Positions 34,675 through 43,314 of a stretch of 64,000 nt of DNA are shown here, in pieces. The number at the start of each line of letters is the position of its first letter. Position 1 is the stretch's first letter. Under the pieces are notes generated by a model. The model worked only from the letters and a program-made list of their open reading frames with translations, did not search any database and was not told where the DNA came from. This DNA is from 14-2 sp963628035 (lineage in GTDB: Bacteria; Bacillota; Clostridia; Lachnospirales; Lachnospiraceae). Both the position numbers and the translations under genes were made by a program. The stretch is from positions 1 to 64,000 of the forward strand of contig CAVGED010000103.1 in NCBI GenBank assembly GCA_963628035.1, given 5' to 3'.

Positions 34675-36171
34675 ATGAAATCGAAAAAGCGATTTTTTTA
34701 CCCTATATATAGTGTTGTGAAGCGAATATGTTGTCTCCTGTTGCTGGTCGTCTGCTGTGGCTCTTTTTTGGGCGGAGGACTGGCTTTTGCTACGTCTAAT
34801 ACCGGAGGAAACGGAACCGGGACAGGTGATGCGGCCGGACAGACGGATACCTCGAATGCACAGGAGTCCTGGCCTCAGGGCCCGGCCATCCAGGGGGAAG
34901 CCGCCATTGTCATGGATGCAGCTTCCGGCACAGTGCTATATGAGAAGAATTCGCATCGGCAGTTGTATCCGGCCAGTATTACCAAGATCCTGACGGCTCT
35001 TTTAGCCATTGAGGGCAGCCGGATGGACGAGCAGGTGACATTCTCCTACAATGCAGTTCACAAGACGGAGGGCTCCGGTATCTGGCGCGATGTGGACGAG
35101 GTCATGACTATGGAGCAGTGCCTCTATGCGCTCCTGCTGAATTCTGCCAATGAGTGCGCTTATGCCATTGCGGAGCATGTGGGCGGCACCTATGAGGACT
35201 TTGTAAAGCAGATGAATGATCGGGCGGAGGCGCTGGGGTGTACGGATACGCATTTTAACAATCCCCATGGTCTGCCGGATGAGAAGCATTATACCAGTGC
35301 CTATGATATGGCGCTGATCGCCAGGGAGGCGATTGAGAACGAAACATTCCGTAAGATCACAGGCACGAAGCAGTATCAGATCCCGCCAACCAACAAGCAC
35401 CCGGATGAGATCACATATCTGAGGAATCATCATAAGATGCTGTTTAAGGGCGAGAAGTATTACTATGAATACTGCATTGGTGGGAAAACAGGCTATACGG
35501 ACGCAGCGGGGAACACGCTGGTGACTTATGCCGAGAAGGATGGCATGACACTGATCTGCGTGACGATGAAGGAGAAGACTACCTGTCAGTATGAGGATTC
35601 CCTCAAGCTTTTGAAGTTTTGTTTTGATAATTTCAACACCTACAATATTTCAGAGAATCTTACGGATGAAGCCAGGGGAACGGCGACAGAAGCGGAATAT
35701 CTGCCGGGCGGAGCCTTCGCGGATATCGACCGGGATGCGGCTGTTGTGCTCCCCAAGGGGGTAGATTTCTCGGCTGCCACACAGGAAGTGGTTTATGATG
35801 AACAGAAGGAGAATGCTGCCGGAACCATTCAGTACAGGTATGCCGGCCGTGTGGTAGGCGCGGCAGATATTGTTGTGACTGGGCAGGATGTGACAGAGTA
35901 TCCCTTCGATAGCGGGAAGGCCAGGATGGGCCAGGAGGAAGCGCCGGGGGAGGAAGAGAAGAGTCATGCCAGTTGGAAGGTGATCCTTCTTGTGATCCTT
36001 GTGATCCTGGTGCTGATGGCCGCAGCCCTTCTTATCTGCCGCTACCGATACGAGATTCTGGGGTGGCTGGATGGACTGCGTTTCTGGGAACGAAACAACG
36101 GTGACAGAGATGTCCGAAGGAGAAGAAGGAGACGCAGAAGACGGAGAAGACGGCTGCAAAGGAGAAGATAA
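34675..36171 (+). CDS. D-alanyl-D-alanine carboxypeptidase (DacA/DacF type)
   Basis: This 498-residue penicillin-binding protein trims the terminal D-Ala of peptidoglycan stem peptides. It has an N-terminal hydrophobic segment, then the S11 peptidase domain with the three active-site motifs: Ser101-x-x-Lys104 (ASITK), SAN in LLNSANECAY, and Lys271-Thr-Gly in GGKTGYTDAAG. A beta domain follows. A C-terminal membrane helix (VILLVILVILVLMAAALLI) anchors it. After the helix the cytoplasmic tail ends in an uninterrupted run of 13 arginines, then LQRRR, which is unusual. The tail is encoded by a purine-rich repeat that also supplies the SD of the next gene. Confidence 0.92.
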   Translation: MKSKKRFFYPIYSVVKRICCLLLLVVCCGSFLGGGLAFATSNTGGNGTGTGDAAGQTDTSNAQESWPQGPAIQGEAAIVMDAASGTVLYEKNSHRQLYPASITKILTALLAIEGSRMDEQVTFSYNAVHKTEGSGIWRDVDEVMTMEQCLYALLLNSANECAYAIAEHVGGTYEDFVKQMNDRAEALGCTDTHFNNPHGLPDEKHYTSAYDMALIAREAIENETFRKITGTKQYQIPPTNKHPDEITYLRNHHKMLFKGEKYYYEYCIGGKTGYTDAAGNTLVTYAEKDGMTLICVTMKEKTTCQYEDSLKLLKFCFDNFNTYNISENLTDEARGTATEAEYLPGGAFADIDRDAAVVLPKGVDFSAATQEVVYDEQKENAAGTIQYRYAGRVVGAADIVVTGQDVTEYPFDSGKARMGQEEAPGEEEKSHASWKVILLVILVILVLMAAALLICRYRYEILGWLDGLRFWERNNGDRDVRRRRRRRRRRRRRLQRRR

Positions 36172-36172
36172 C

Positions 36173-36898
36173 ATGCGTATTTTAATTATAAGACATGGCG
36201 ATCCCGATTATGAGCGGGACAGTCTTACCGAAAAGGGCTGGCGGGAGGCGGAGCTCCTGTCGCAGCGCCTTTTGAAGATGGACATTAAAGATTTCTATGT
36301 GTCCCCCTTAGGGAGGGCAAAGGATACGGCATCCCTGACATTGAAGAAGCTGAACCGTACGGCGGAGGAATGCCCCTGGCTCAGGGAGTTTTCAGCAGGA
36401 ATCAAACGTCCGGACAGGGACGGGAATGCAATCGTGTGGGACTGGCTTCCGGCGGATTGGACCAAGGAGGAAGCTTTCTTCCGGAGAGATCAGTGGTATA
36501 CCCAGGAGGCGCTGGCAGCCGGAAGGGTCAAGGAGGAGTATGAGTGGGTCATCCGGGGCTTTGATCAGGTTCTGGCGAAGCATGGATACGTCCGGGAACA
36601 GGATACATACCGGGTGGAGCGGCCCAACGAGGATACCATCGTATTTTTCTGCCATTTCGGACTGGCCTGCATGCTCTTGAGCCGTCTGATGAACGTGTCA
36701 CCCATGATCCTGTGGCATCACACCTTTCTGGCACCCTCGTCAGTGACTACGCTCTACAGCGAAGAGCGCCGGAAGGGAATCGCGGCCTTCCGGGCGTCGG
36801 GCATCGGCGATATCTCCCATCTGTATGCGGGCGGTGAGGAGCCTTCCTTCTCCGGGCGGTTCTGCGAGGTGTTTGACAGCGAGGAAAGGCATGATTAG
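36173..36898 (+). CDS. Histidine phosphatase family protein
   Basis: This 241-residue protein of the phosphoglycerate mutase-like superfamily has the phospho-accepting RHG at the start (ILIIRHGDPDY) and SPLGRAKDTA. The second histidine is in FFCHFGLACML. It probably dephosphorylates a small metabolite; the substrate is unknown. ATG 36173 is only 1 base after the carboxypeptidase stop and its SD (GGAGAAG) lies in that gene. A longer frame from 36071 is a shadow of the arginine tail. Confidence 0.82.
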   Translation: MRILIIRHGDPDYERDSLTEKGWREAELLSQRLLKMDIKDFYVSPLGRAKDTASLTLKKLNRTAEECPWLREFSAGIKRPDRDGNAIVWDWLPADWTKEEAFFRRDQWYTQEALAAGRVKEEYEWVIRGFDQVLAKHGYVREQDTYRVERPNEDTIVFFCHFGLACMLLSRLMNVSPMILWHHTFLAPSSVTTLYSEERRKGIAAFRASGIGDISHLYAGGEEPSFSGRFCEVFDSEERHD

Positions 36899-36916
36899 AG
36901 AAGAGGGACTGGCAGG

Positions 36917-37162
36917 CTACAGCAGAACCTCCGAGTTGGTGCCGTAGAAAATATTGTCTTTATTGCTGATCAATGCCAGAAACTCTTCCAGTCTGCTCCA
37001 GTAATCCAGTTCGTAGTCTAGTTCATAAGAATGCCCCCAGATATAGAAAATCTGGGGTTTGTCTGTCTCCAAGGAGATGAATTTCTCGCCCAGTTCCATT
37101 AATCGGTCAAATCCTTCCATGTTGGAAATCGGCGAGCCCTTTATAGAGAAAGAGAGTAAAGA
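36917..37162 (-). pseudogene. C-terminal remnant of a polysaccharide deacetylase
   Basis: The minus strand is open from 37162 to the stop at 36917. It encodes RLMELGEKFISL, KPQIFYIWGHSYEL and NIFYGTNSEVLL, which is the C-terminal end of gut-type polysaccharide deacetylases (the WGHSYE block is characteristic). The catalytic N-terminal domain with its metal-binding residues is absent, and upstream frames hit a stop at 37163-37165. The fragment marks an old deletion or insertion boundary. Confidence 0.7.
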
Positions 37163-37205
37163 AACTTATGGAATTCTGGAAAAGATAACCGAGACGAAAA
37201 ATTAT

Positions 37206-37234
37206 TTGACTAATTCTTACACCCATGATAAGCT
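37206..37234 (+). promoter_or_regulatory. Weak promoter candidate before the AAA protein
   Basis: TTGACT (37206-37211) and TAAGCT (37229-37234) are 17 bases apart. The -10 is poor. The rest of the 37163-37303 interval shows no gene. Confidence 0.3.
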
Positions 37235-37303
37235 ACAAGAAGGAGAAAAACGAAGAATATTGTTACTGCTCGGGGGTAAAAGCCCGGAAAGGTGTGCAGA
37301 CAG

Positions 37304-38905
37304 ATGAGTAAAATATTTAATGTGACTGGAGATTGCAAGCCGGAACTGCATTATATGGTAGATATCAGGGGACGATTAGTAGAAATAAAGGGAATGGTGG
37401 ACAGAGGGGATTATTTCACCATAAACCGTGCTCGTCAGTATGGAAAGACAACCACACTGAAAGCCTTGGCGCGGTTTCTGGAAAGGGATTATTTGGTGGT
37501 CAGTCTGGATTTTCAGACCTTGGATGCGGTTAAATTTGCAAATAGCAATGTCTTTTCACTTACCTTTGCGGAATATTTTTTACAACGGATACGGCGAACA
37601 GAGCATCAGTCGGAAGAATTAACCATGAAATTGGATTCTCTTAGCAAGGCGATTGCCGGAAGAGATGCAAACTTTACCCTATATGAATTATTTGTTTTAC
37701 TGAGCGCAATATGCAGGGAGGCTCCCAAGCCGATTGTTCTGATAATAGATGAGGTTGACAGTGCCACGAATAATCAGGTGTTTCTTGATTTCCTGGGACA
37801 ACTACGCGGATGTTACCTTAATCGGGACGAGATACCAACATTCCAGTCGGTAATTCTGGCAGGTGTATATGATGTAAAAAATATAAAACGAAAGATTCGA
37901 CCGGAGGATGACCATAAGACAAACAGTCCATGGAACATAGCGGTGGATTTTGATATTGATATGAGTTTTTCCGCCGAGCAGATAGCCGGAATGCTGGGTG
38001 ATTACGAAGAAGATCATAAAACAGGAATGAATATAGGCGAAATAGCTAAGTTGATTTATGATTATACTTCCGGTTATCCATTTCTTGTTTCACGTATCTG
38101 TAAACTCCTTGATGAAAAGATCGCAGGAAGTGAAGAGTTTCCTGACAAGGCAAGTGCGTGGACAAAGGAGGGAGTATTGCAGGCGGTCAATATGCTGCTG
38201 GCAGAAAAGAATACGTTGTTTGAGTCGTTGGCGGGAAAACTGTCGGAGTATCCGGAACTGAAGAGCACGATCGCTACACTTCTGTTCAAAGGACAAAAGA
38301 TTTTATATAATCCGGACGATGATGAAGTGGATATGGCACTTATGTTTGGGTTTGTGAAAGTAGATAAGGGATCGGTGGTCATTGCCAACAGGATATTTGA
38401 AACACGCTTATATAACATGTTTCTTACGGCACCGGAGGAGCAAAACAGTGCAGCATATCGGTTTGCATTGCAGAATAAGAATCAATTTATCGATCATGGT
38501 CATCTGGATATGGAGCAGATTTTGAAAAAATTTGTGACGCATTTTGATGATTTGTATGGAGATCAGGAACAGACATTCTTGGAAGAAGATGGGCGCAGGT
38601 ATTTTCTGTTGTATTTAAGACCTATCATTAATGGAAGTGGTAACTATTATATTGAATCCAGAACCCGTAACATGGAGCGGACGGATGTGATCGTAGATTA
38701 TCATGGAGAACAATTCGTTATCGAAATGAAGATCTGGCGGGGGAATGCATATAATACCCGTGGTGAAGATCAACTGACAGATTATCTGAATTATTATCAT
38801 CTGAAAAAGGGATATATGCTGAGCTTCAATTTTAATAAGAAGAAGGAAATTGGGGTAAAGGAGATTGCGTTGGGTGATAAAATTCTTGTGGAAGCAGTAG
38901 TGTAA
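37304..38905 (+). CDS. AAA-like ATPase with PD-(D/E)XK nuclease-like C-terminus
   Basis: This 533-residue protein belongs to an abundant gut-bacterial family with an N-terminal AAA domain (about 20-290) and a C-terminal nuclease-like domain. The P-loop region is INRARQYGKTTTLKAL, lacking the first glycine of a classic Walker A. Walker B is IVLIIDEVDSA. The C-terminal block FVIEMKIWRG with preceding acidic residues looks like the D-x(n)-E-x-K core of a PD-(D/E)XK fold. The role is unknown; defence or mobile-element control has been guessed for relatives. ATG 37304 is preferred (GGAAAGG, 11 bases upstream); GTG 37292 is possible. The gene is more AT-rich than its neighbours. Confidence 0.75.
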   Translation: MSKIFNVTGDCKPELHYMVDIRGRLVEIKGMVDRGDYFTINRARQYGKTTTLKALARFLERDYLVVSLDFQTLDAVKFANSNVFSLTFAEYFLQRIRRTEHQSEELTMKLDSLSKAIAGRDANFTLYELFVLLSAICREAPKPIVLIIDEVDSATNNQVFLDFLGQLRGCYLNRDEIPTFQSVILAGVYDVKNIKRKIRPEDDHKTNSPWNIAVDFDIDMSFSAEQIAGMLGDYEEDHKTGMNIGEIAKLIYDYTSGYPFLVSRICKLLDEKIAGSEEFPDKASAWTKEGVLQAVNMLLAEKNTLFESLAGKLSEYPELKSTIATLLFKGQKILYNPDDDEVDMALMFGFVKVDKGSVVIANRIFETRLYNMFLTAPEEQNSAAYRFALQNKNQFIDHGHLDMEQILKKFVTHFDDLYGDQEQTFLEEDGRRYFLLYLRPIINGSGNYYIESRTRNMERTDVIVDYHGEQFVIEMKIWRGNAYNTRGEDQLTDYLNYYHLKKGYMLSFNFNKKKEIGVKEIALGDKILVEAVV

Positions 38906-38923
38906 AGAACAATGTAACTTCGA

Positions 38924-38952
38924 TTGATCAAAGTAACAAAACTGAATAAATT
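38924..38952 (+). promoter_or_regulatory. Promoter candidate of the sugar transporter operon
   Basis: TTGATC (38924-38929) and TAAATT (38947-38952) are 17 bases apart. An alternative is TTCAAA (38981-38986) and TACAAT (39003-39008) with a 16-base spacer, nearer the gene. Confidence 0.45.
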
Positions 38953-38987
38953 TTTATACATTTCTGATAGAAAAATCTATTTCAAAA

Positions 38988-39043
38988 ACCTCCCTTTCAA
39001 AATACAATAATAGCACAACAGCAAGTCACCAAGAAAGGGAGGT
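38988..39043 (+). promoter_or_regulatory. Inverted repeat pairing with the mglB ribosome site
   Basis: ACCTCCCTTTC (38988-38998) is perfectly complementary to GAAAGGGAGGT (39033-39043), which is the SD of the binding-protein gene. Depending on which promoter is used, this is either an mRNA hairpin hiding the SD or a DNA operator spanning the promoter. Confidence 0.55.
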
Positions 39044-39052
39044 AAAACTCAC

Positions 39053-40126
39053 ATGAAAAAATTTTTAGCAGGTATTTTAACTTTGGCGTTGGCGGTAGGA
39101 CTTATCGCCTGCGGTTCGGCCGAAGGAAGCGGCGGCTCATCGGACGGAGAGGTGTCAGTATTCTACTACACCTACAGCGACACCTACATATCAAGCGTGC
39201 GCTCCGCAATGGACAAGCTTCTGACCAACGCAGGTCTTAAGTACCAGAACTACGACGCAAACGGCAACCAGACCACACAGACCGAACAGGTCACAACAGC
39301 TTTGGCGAAGGGCTCCAAGCTCCTCATCGTGAATGTCGTTGACACCGGATCAAACGATGCGGCACAGAACATCATCGACCAGGCCAAGGCGAAGGATGTT
39401 CCGGTTATCTTCTTCAACCGTTCTGTTGAAGAATCCGTGGTAACAAGCTATGACAAGTGCGTATTCGTAGGAACCGATTACGAAATGGCTGGCCATATGC
39501 AGGGCGAAATGATCGGCAAGTATCTGGTTGACAATTACGATAAGCTCGATCTTAACGGCGACGGCAAGATCAGCTACGTAATGTTCAAGGGCCAGGAAGG
39601 CAATATGGAAGCCATCGCACGTACCCAGTACGGCGTTGAGGATGCTGACAAGATTCTCAAAGAGGCAGGCAAGCCGGAGCTTGAATTCTATGATGCATCG
39701 AACAAGAACAAGTACCTTGTTGACCAGAACGGTCAGTGGTCATCCGCTGCCGCTACCGACTACATGGGAACCATTCTGGCACAGTACAGCGAGGCAAACA
39801 AGAATATGGTTGAGCTTGTAATTGCCAATAACGACGAGATGGCTCTGGGTGCAGTTTCAGCTTTGCAGACTGCCGGCTATAATAAGGAAGGCGCAACGGT
39901 GATTCCGGTATTCGGCGTTGATGCAACAGATGCAGCTCAGAATGCCATCAAGAGTGGCTCCATGATCGGTACCATCAAGCAGGATGCCGACGGTATGGCC
40001 AAGGCTATCATCACAATCACACAGAACTTCTTCGCAGACAAGACCGCTCTTGACGGACTTGACAGCGCAAACCTCGTAGGCAAATGGAGAGTTAATATCC
40101 CGTATGCGACCTACACCGGCGAATGA
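39053..40126 (+). CDS. MglB-like galactose/sugar-binding lipoprotein
   Basis: This 357-residue lipoprotein is the substrate-binding part of a sugar ABC importer. The signal peptide ends in a lipobox, GLIACGS. The periplasmic-binding type 1 fold is seen in DTYISSVRSAMDKLL, KDVPVIFFNRS and ANNDEMALGAVSAL. The closest look is to galactose/methyl-galactoside binding MglB, including the calcium-loop-like DLNGDGKISYV stretch. GGGAGG precedes ATG 39053. It is the first gene of mgl-type genes and followed by an intercistronic palindrome. Codon choice (AAC, GAC, CTT, CGT) differs by eye from upstream core genes. Confidence 0.88.
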   Translation: MKKFLAGILTLALAVGLIACGSAEGSGGSSDGEVSVFYYTYSDTYISSVRSAMDKLLTNAGLKYQNYDANGNQTTQTEQVTTALAKGSKLLIVNVVDTGSNDAAQNIIDQAKAKDVPVIFFNRSVEESVVTSYDKCVFVGTDYEMAGHMQGEMIGKYLVDNYDKLDLNGDGKISYVMFKGQEGNMEAIARTQYGVEDADKILKEAGKPELEFYDASNKNKYLVDQNGQWSSAAATDYMGTILAQYSEANKNMVELVIANNDEMALGAVSALQTAGYNKEGATVIPVFGVDATDAAQNAIKSGSMIGTIKQDADGMAKAIITITQNFFADKTALDGLDSANLVGKWRVNIPYATYTGE

Positions 40127-40136
40127 TCAATCTCAT

Positions 40137-40165
40137 CACAGCAGCCGTTTGAAACGGCTGCTGTG
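40137..40165 (+). promoter_or_regulatory. Intercistronic palindrome between mglB-like and mglA-like genes
   Basis: CACAGCAGCCGTTT (40137-40150) pairs perfectly with AAACGGCTGCTGTG (40152-40165). No T tract follows. Such hairpins stabilise or attenuate transcripts so that the binding protein is made in excess over the transporter. Confidence 0.6.
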
Positions 40166-40193
40166 AAAGCCAAGAAACGGGGGACAAAGGCTT

Positions 40194-41735
40194 ATGGACG
40201 GACAGAAAATCGATAGAAATGAACGCACGGTAAGTGAAAAGCCGGTTCTGCTTAAAATGGAAAATATCGAGAAGGCTTTTCCGGGCGTCAAGGCGCTCGA
40301 CAAGGTAAACCTTACCGTAAAAGCAGGCACCGTACATGCGCTTATGGGCGAAAACGGCGCCGGAAAATCCACACTTATGAAATGCCTTTTCGGAGTATAC
40401 AGCAAGGATTCCGGGAATATTTTTTTGGACGGCAAAGAGGTGGACTTTAAGAACTCCAAGGAAGCTCTTGAAAACGGAGTGGCCATGGTACATCAGGAAC
40501 TTAATCAGGCGCTCAAACGCAACGTAATGGACAATATGTGGTTGGGGCGTTTCCCCACGGTTGCAAAGGGCGTACCGATAACCAGCGAAAAGAAAATGTA
40601 CAAGGCAACCATGGAGATTTTTGAAAAATTAGGGCTGAATGTTGACCCGAAAACGATTATGAGCACCATGTCGGTATCGCAGCGGCAGATGGTGGAGATC
40701 GCAAAGGCGGTATCGTATAACTCCAAGGTGATCGTATTTGACGAACCGACCTCATCTCTTACTGAGGAAGAGGTGGAACATCTTTTCAGAATTATAAATA
40801 TGCTTCGCAGTCAGGGCTGCGGTATCATATACATTTCTCACAAAATGGCTGAAATCTTAAGAATTTCCGACGAGGTAACCATAATGCGTGACGGAAAATG
40901 GATAGCCACGAGAGAAGCAAAGGATTTAACGACGGACGAGATCATAAGGCTTATGGTAGGCCGTGAGCTTACAAATATTTATCCGCCCAAAACAAACGAG
41001 ATCGGTGACGTACTGCTTGAAGTTGATAATCTGAGCTCCGAATATGCAAGGCTCAATAACGTAAGCTTTAAAGCAAACAAGGGCGAGATCATCGGTGTGG
41101 CAGGTCTTGACGGCTCCGGCAGAACCGAGCTGCTTGAGAATATCTTCGGCGTCTCAACGCGTCGCAGCGGAACCCTTAAGCTGAACGGCAAGGCGATCAA
41201 GAACCGCAATCCGGGTGATTCGATTAAGAACGGGTTTGCACTGCTCACCGAGGAGCGCCGTGCAACCGGAATTTTCGGTATTCTCAATATCCGCGAGAAC
41301 GCGACGATATCAAGCCTTGGCAAATGCAAGAACGGACCGTTTTTGAGTAAGGCGAAGCTGAAGCAGAATACCGATTGGTGCATAAAGTCAATGCGGGTCA
41401 AAACTCCTTCGCAGGAGACAAAGATCCGTTCACTCTCAGGCGGCAACCAGCAGAAGGTCATATTGGGGCGTTGGCTCCTGACAGAACCCACCGTTCTGCT
41501 GCTTGACGAGCCCACAAGAGGAATCGACGTAGGAGCAAAGTATGAGATTTATCAGCTTATCATCGACCTTGCCGCGAAGGGCAAGACGGTGATCATGGTG
41601 TCCTCGGAAATGCCCGAGCTTTTGGGCGTATGCGACAGAATACTCGTAATGTCGGGCGGACAGCTCGCGGGCGAGGTAAATGCCGCGACGGCTACGCAGG
41701 AGGAAATCATGACTCTTGCCGCAAAATACGCATAG
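40194..41735 (+). CDS. MglA-like sugar ABC transporter ATPase
   Basis: This 513-residue protein has two ABC ATPase domains, as in MglA, RbsA and XylG. The first has Walker A GENGAGKSTLMKCL, signature SVSQRQMVEIAKA and Walker B VIVFDEPTSSL. The second has the degenerate P-loop GLDGSGRTELLE, signature LSGGNQQKVILGRWL and DEPTRGIDVGAKYEI. The non-canonical second P-loop is normal for the family. It energises sugar uptake. ATG 40194 follows GGGGG. Confidence 0.92.
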   Translation: MDGQKIDRNERTVSEKPVLLKMENIEKAFPGVKALDKVNLTVKAGTVHALMGENGAGKSTLMKCLFGVYSKDSGNIFLDGKEVDFKNSKEALENGVAMVHQELNQALKRNVMDNMWLGRFPTVAKGVPITSEKKMYKATMEIFEKLGLNVDPKTIMSTMSVSQRQMVEIAKAVSYNSKVIVFDEPTSSLTEEEVEHLFRIINMLRSQGCGIIYISHKMAEILRISDEVTIMRDGKWIATREAKDLTTDEIIRLMVGRELTNIYPPKTNEIGDVLLEVDNLSSEYARLNNVSFKANKGEIIGVAGLDGSGRTELLENIFGVSTRRSGTLKLNGKAIKNRNPGDSIKNGFALLTEERRATGIFGILNIRENATISSLGKCKNGPFLSKAKLKQNTDWCIKSMRVKTPSQETKIRSLSGGNQQKVILGRWLLTEPTVLLLDEPTRGIDVGAKYEIYQLIIDLAAKGKTVIMVSSEMPELLGVCDRILVMSGGQLAGEVNAATATQEEIMTLAAKYA

Positions 41736-41770
41736 GCTGAAGGACAACAGCCTGAATAGGGGGAATCATA

Positions 41771-42856
41771 ATGTCAACAACCGCTGTAAAAAGAAAAAAC
41801 CGTTTTTCCGCATGGGCAGATGATTTTAAGGCAAAGTCAGGCGCGGATAAACGCAGGGCAATTTCAGATTTGCTTTTCAATAATGCAATGTATATCATTA
41901 TCGCCATTGCGGTAATATACATTGCCATACGAGTGCCGGCATTCTTAAAGTTGCCGTCAATCGTAAACATAATCTCGCTTACCGCCGCAAAGCTGCCGAT
42001 AGCTCTAGGGATAGGCGGAGCGATCGTACTTACCGGAACCGATATTTCAGCCGGACGATGTGTCGGACTTACCGCCTGTATCTCAGCATCGCTTTTGCAG
42101 ATGACGGGTTACGCAAACAAGATATTTCCGAACTTAAAGGTGATGCCCTTGTGGGTGGTTCTGCTGGCGGTCATTGCCGTAGGTGCGGTAATCGGCTTTG
42201 TAAACGGATTTTTTGTTGCGAAGTTTAAGCTCCATCCGTTTATCGTTACGCTTTCCACCCAGCTGATCGTTTTCGGCCTTGTGCTCATGTATCTTATGAT
42301 TGGCGGAAACAACGGTCAGACCCTTTCGGGGCTTGATGAATCGTATACAAATTTTGTGCGTGGAACGCTCTTTAAAATAGGCGATGTTGCGATTCCGAAA
42401 TATGTTCTTTATGCCGTTATCCTCACCGCCATTATGTGGGTGATATGGAACAAGACAAAGTTCGGCAAGAACATGTTCGCCGTAGGCTCCAACGAAGAGG
42501 CAGCCAACGTTTCCGGCGTAAACGTATTCTGGACGATCGTTCTTGTGTTCGTGCTCGCCGGGGCTATGTACGGTATTACGGGCTTTATCGAGGGCGCGCG
42601 TATCGCTTCCTGCTCGGCCAATACAGGTCTTAACTACGAATCCGATGCCATAGCCGCGTGCGTGATCGGCGGCGTCTCCTTCGTAGGTGGTACCGGAAAG
42701 ATAAGCGGCATCGTAATAGGTGTGTTCCTGTTACAGATCATCTTCGTAGGGCTGAACTTCCTCTCCGTAGATGCGAATATGCTCTATGTGATAAAGGGTC
42801 TTATAATCCTGATAGCCTGCGCAATCGATATGCGCAAATACCTGGCGCGGAAATAA
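41771..42856 (+). CDS. MglC-like sugar ABC transporter permease
   Basis: This 361-residue polytopic permease forms the membrane channel of the importer. The family blocks are SAGRCVGLTACISASLLQ, GFVNGFFVAKFKLHPFIVTL and GSNEEAANVSGVNV. The last two are typical of RbsC/MglC permeases. About nine to ten membrane helices are visible. AGGGGGA precedes ATG 41771. It is followed by the InlB-repeat gene. Confidence 0.9.
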   Translation: MSTTAVKRKNRFSAWADDFKAKSGADKRRAISDLLFNNAMYIIIAIAVIYIAIRVPAFLKLPSIVNIISLTAAKLPIALGIGGAIVLTGTDISAGRCVGLTACISASLLQMTGYANKIFPNLKVMPLWVVLLAVIAVGAVIGFVNGFFVAKFKLHPFIVTLSTQLIVFGLVLMYLMIGGNNGQTLSGLDESYTNFVRGTLFKIGDVAIPKYVLYAVILTAIMWVIWNKTKFGKNMFAVGSNEEAANVSGVNVFWTIVLVFVLAGAMYGITGFIEGARIASCSANTGLNYESDAIAACVIGGVSFVGGTGKISGIVIGVFLLQIIFVGLNFLSVDANMLYVIKGLIILIACAIDMRKYLARK

Positions 42857-42907
42857 TCTATGCGGATGGGCATGGACGAAACTGATACATTCAAAGGAGC
42901 AAACGGT

Positions 42908-43255
42908 ATGGAAAACAAACGGAACAAAAGCAAGGGCGGACTTTACGAGAAGGTGAATATATCGGTGAGAACCGCCGACATACTGATCGGCGTGCTGGCG
43001 GTGGCGCTTATAGCAGCTGCAGCATTCGCAATCTCCCACCGCGGTTTTACCGTCAAGTTTGATACCGACGGCGGCTCATATATAGAGTCGGAGCGTGTGA
43101 TGCATTCCGAGACGGTAGAGCCTGAGGATCCGGTGAAAGAGGGCTATGTGTTTACCGGCTGGTATACGGATCGCGACTGCACCAATGCGTGGAGTGAGGA
43201 AAACACCGTTACCGGCAGCATGACCCTGTACGCCGGGTGGAGCGAAAAAGAATAG
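42908..43255 (+). CDS. Small membrane protein with one InlB B-repeat
   Basis: This 115-residue protein has a basic cytoplasmic N-terminus, one membrane segment (ILIGVLAVALIAAAAFAI, about 28-45) and an extracytoplasmic InlB B-repeat/Listeria-Bacteroides repeat (FTVKFDTDGGS, GYVFTGWYTDRDCTNAW, LYAGW). Single repeats like this usually occur in long surface proteins. Its place between permease and regulator suggests an accessory to this uptake system, but that is only positional. AAAGGAG precedes ATG 42908. Confidence 0.75.
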   Translation: MENKRNKSKGGLYEKVNISVRTADILIGVLAVALIAAAAFAISHRGFTVKFDTDGGSYIESERVMHSETVEPEDPVKEGYVFTGWYTDRDCTNAWSEENTVTGSMTLYAGWSEKE

Positions 43256-43256
43256 T

Positions 43257-43309
43257 TTGATTTTTACCCCCGTTCGATGGTATACTAAAGTATATTATTA
43301 ACGGGGGTA
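43257..43309 (+). promoter_or_regulatory. Promoter and dyad of the YesN-type regulator gene
   Basis: TTGATT (43257-43262) and TATACT (43281-43286) with TGG extension form a promoter with an 18-base spacer. TACCCCCGTT (43265-43274) and AACGGGGGTA (43300-43309) form a perfect 10-bp inverted repeat spanning the -10. The right arm is the SD of the gene. It is a likely operator or leader hairpin. Bases 43276-43293 are identical to 5138-5155. Confidence 0.6.
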
Positions 43310-43314
43310 TTCTG

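Noticed and set aside
37059..37307. Plus-strand frame opposite the deacetylase remnant
   Set aside because: No SD or homology; the minus strand gives recognisable deacetylase residues.
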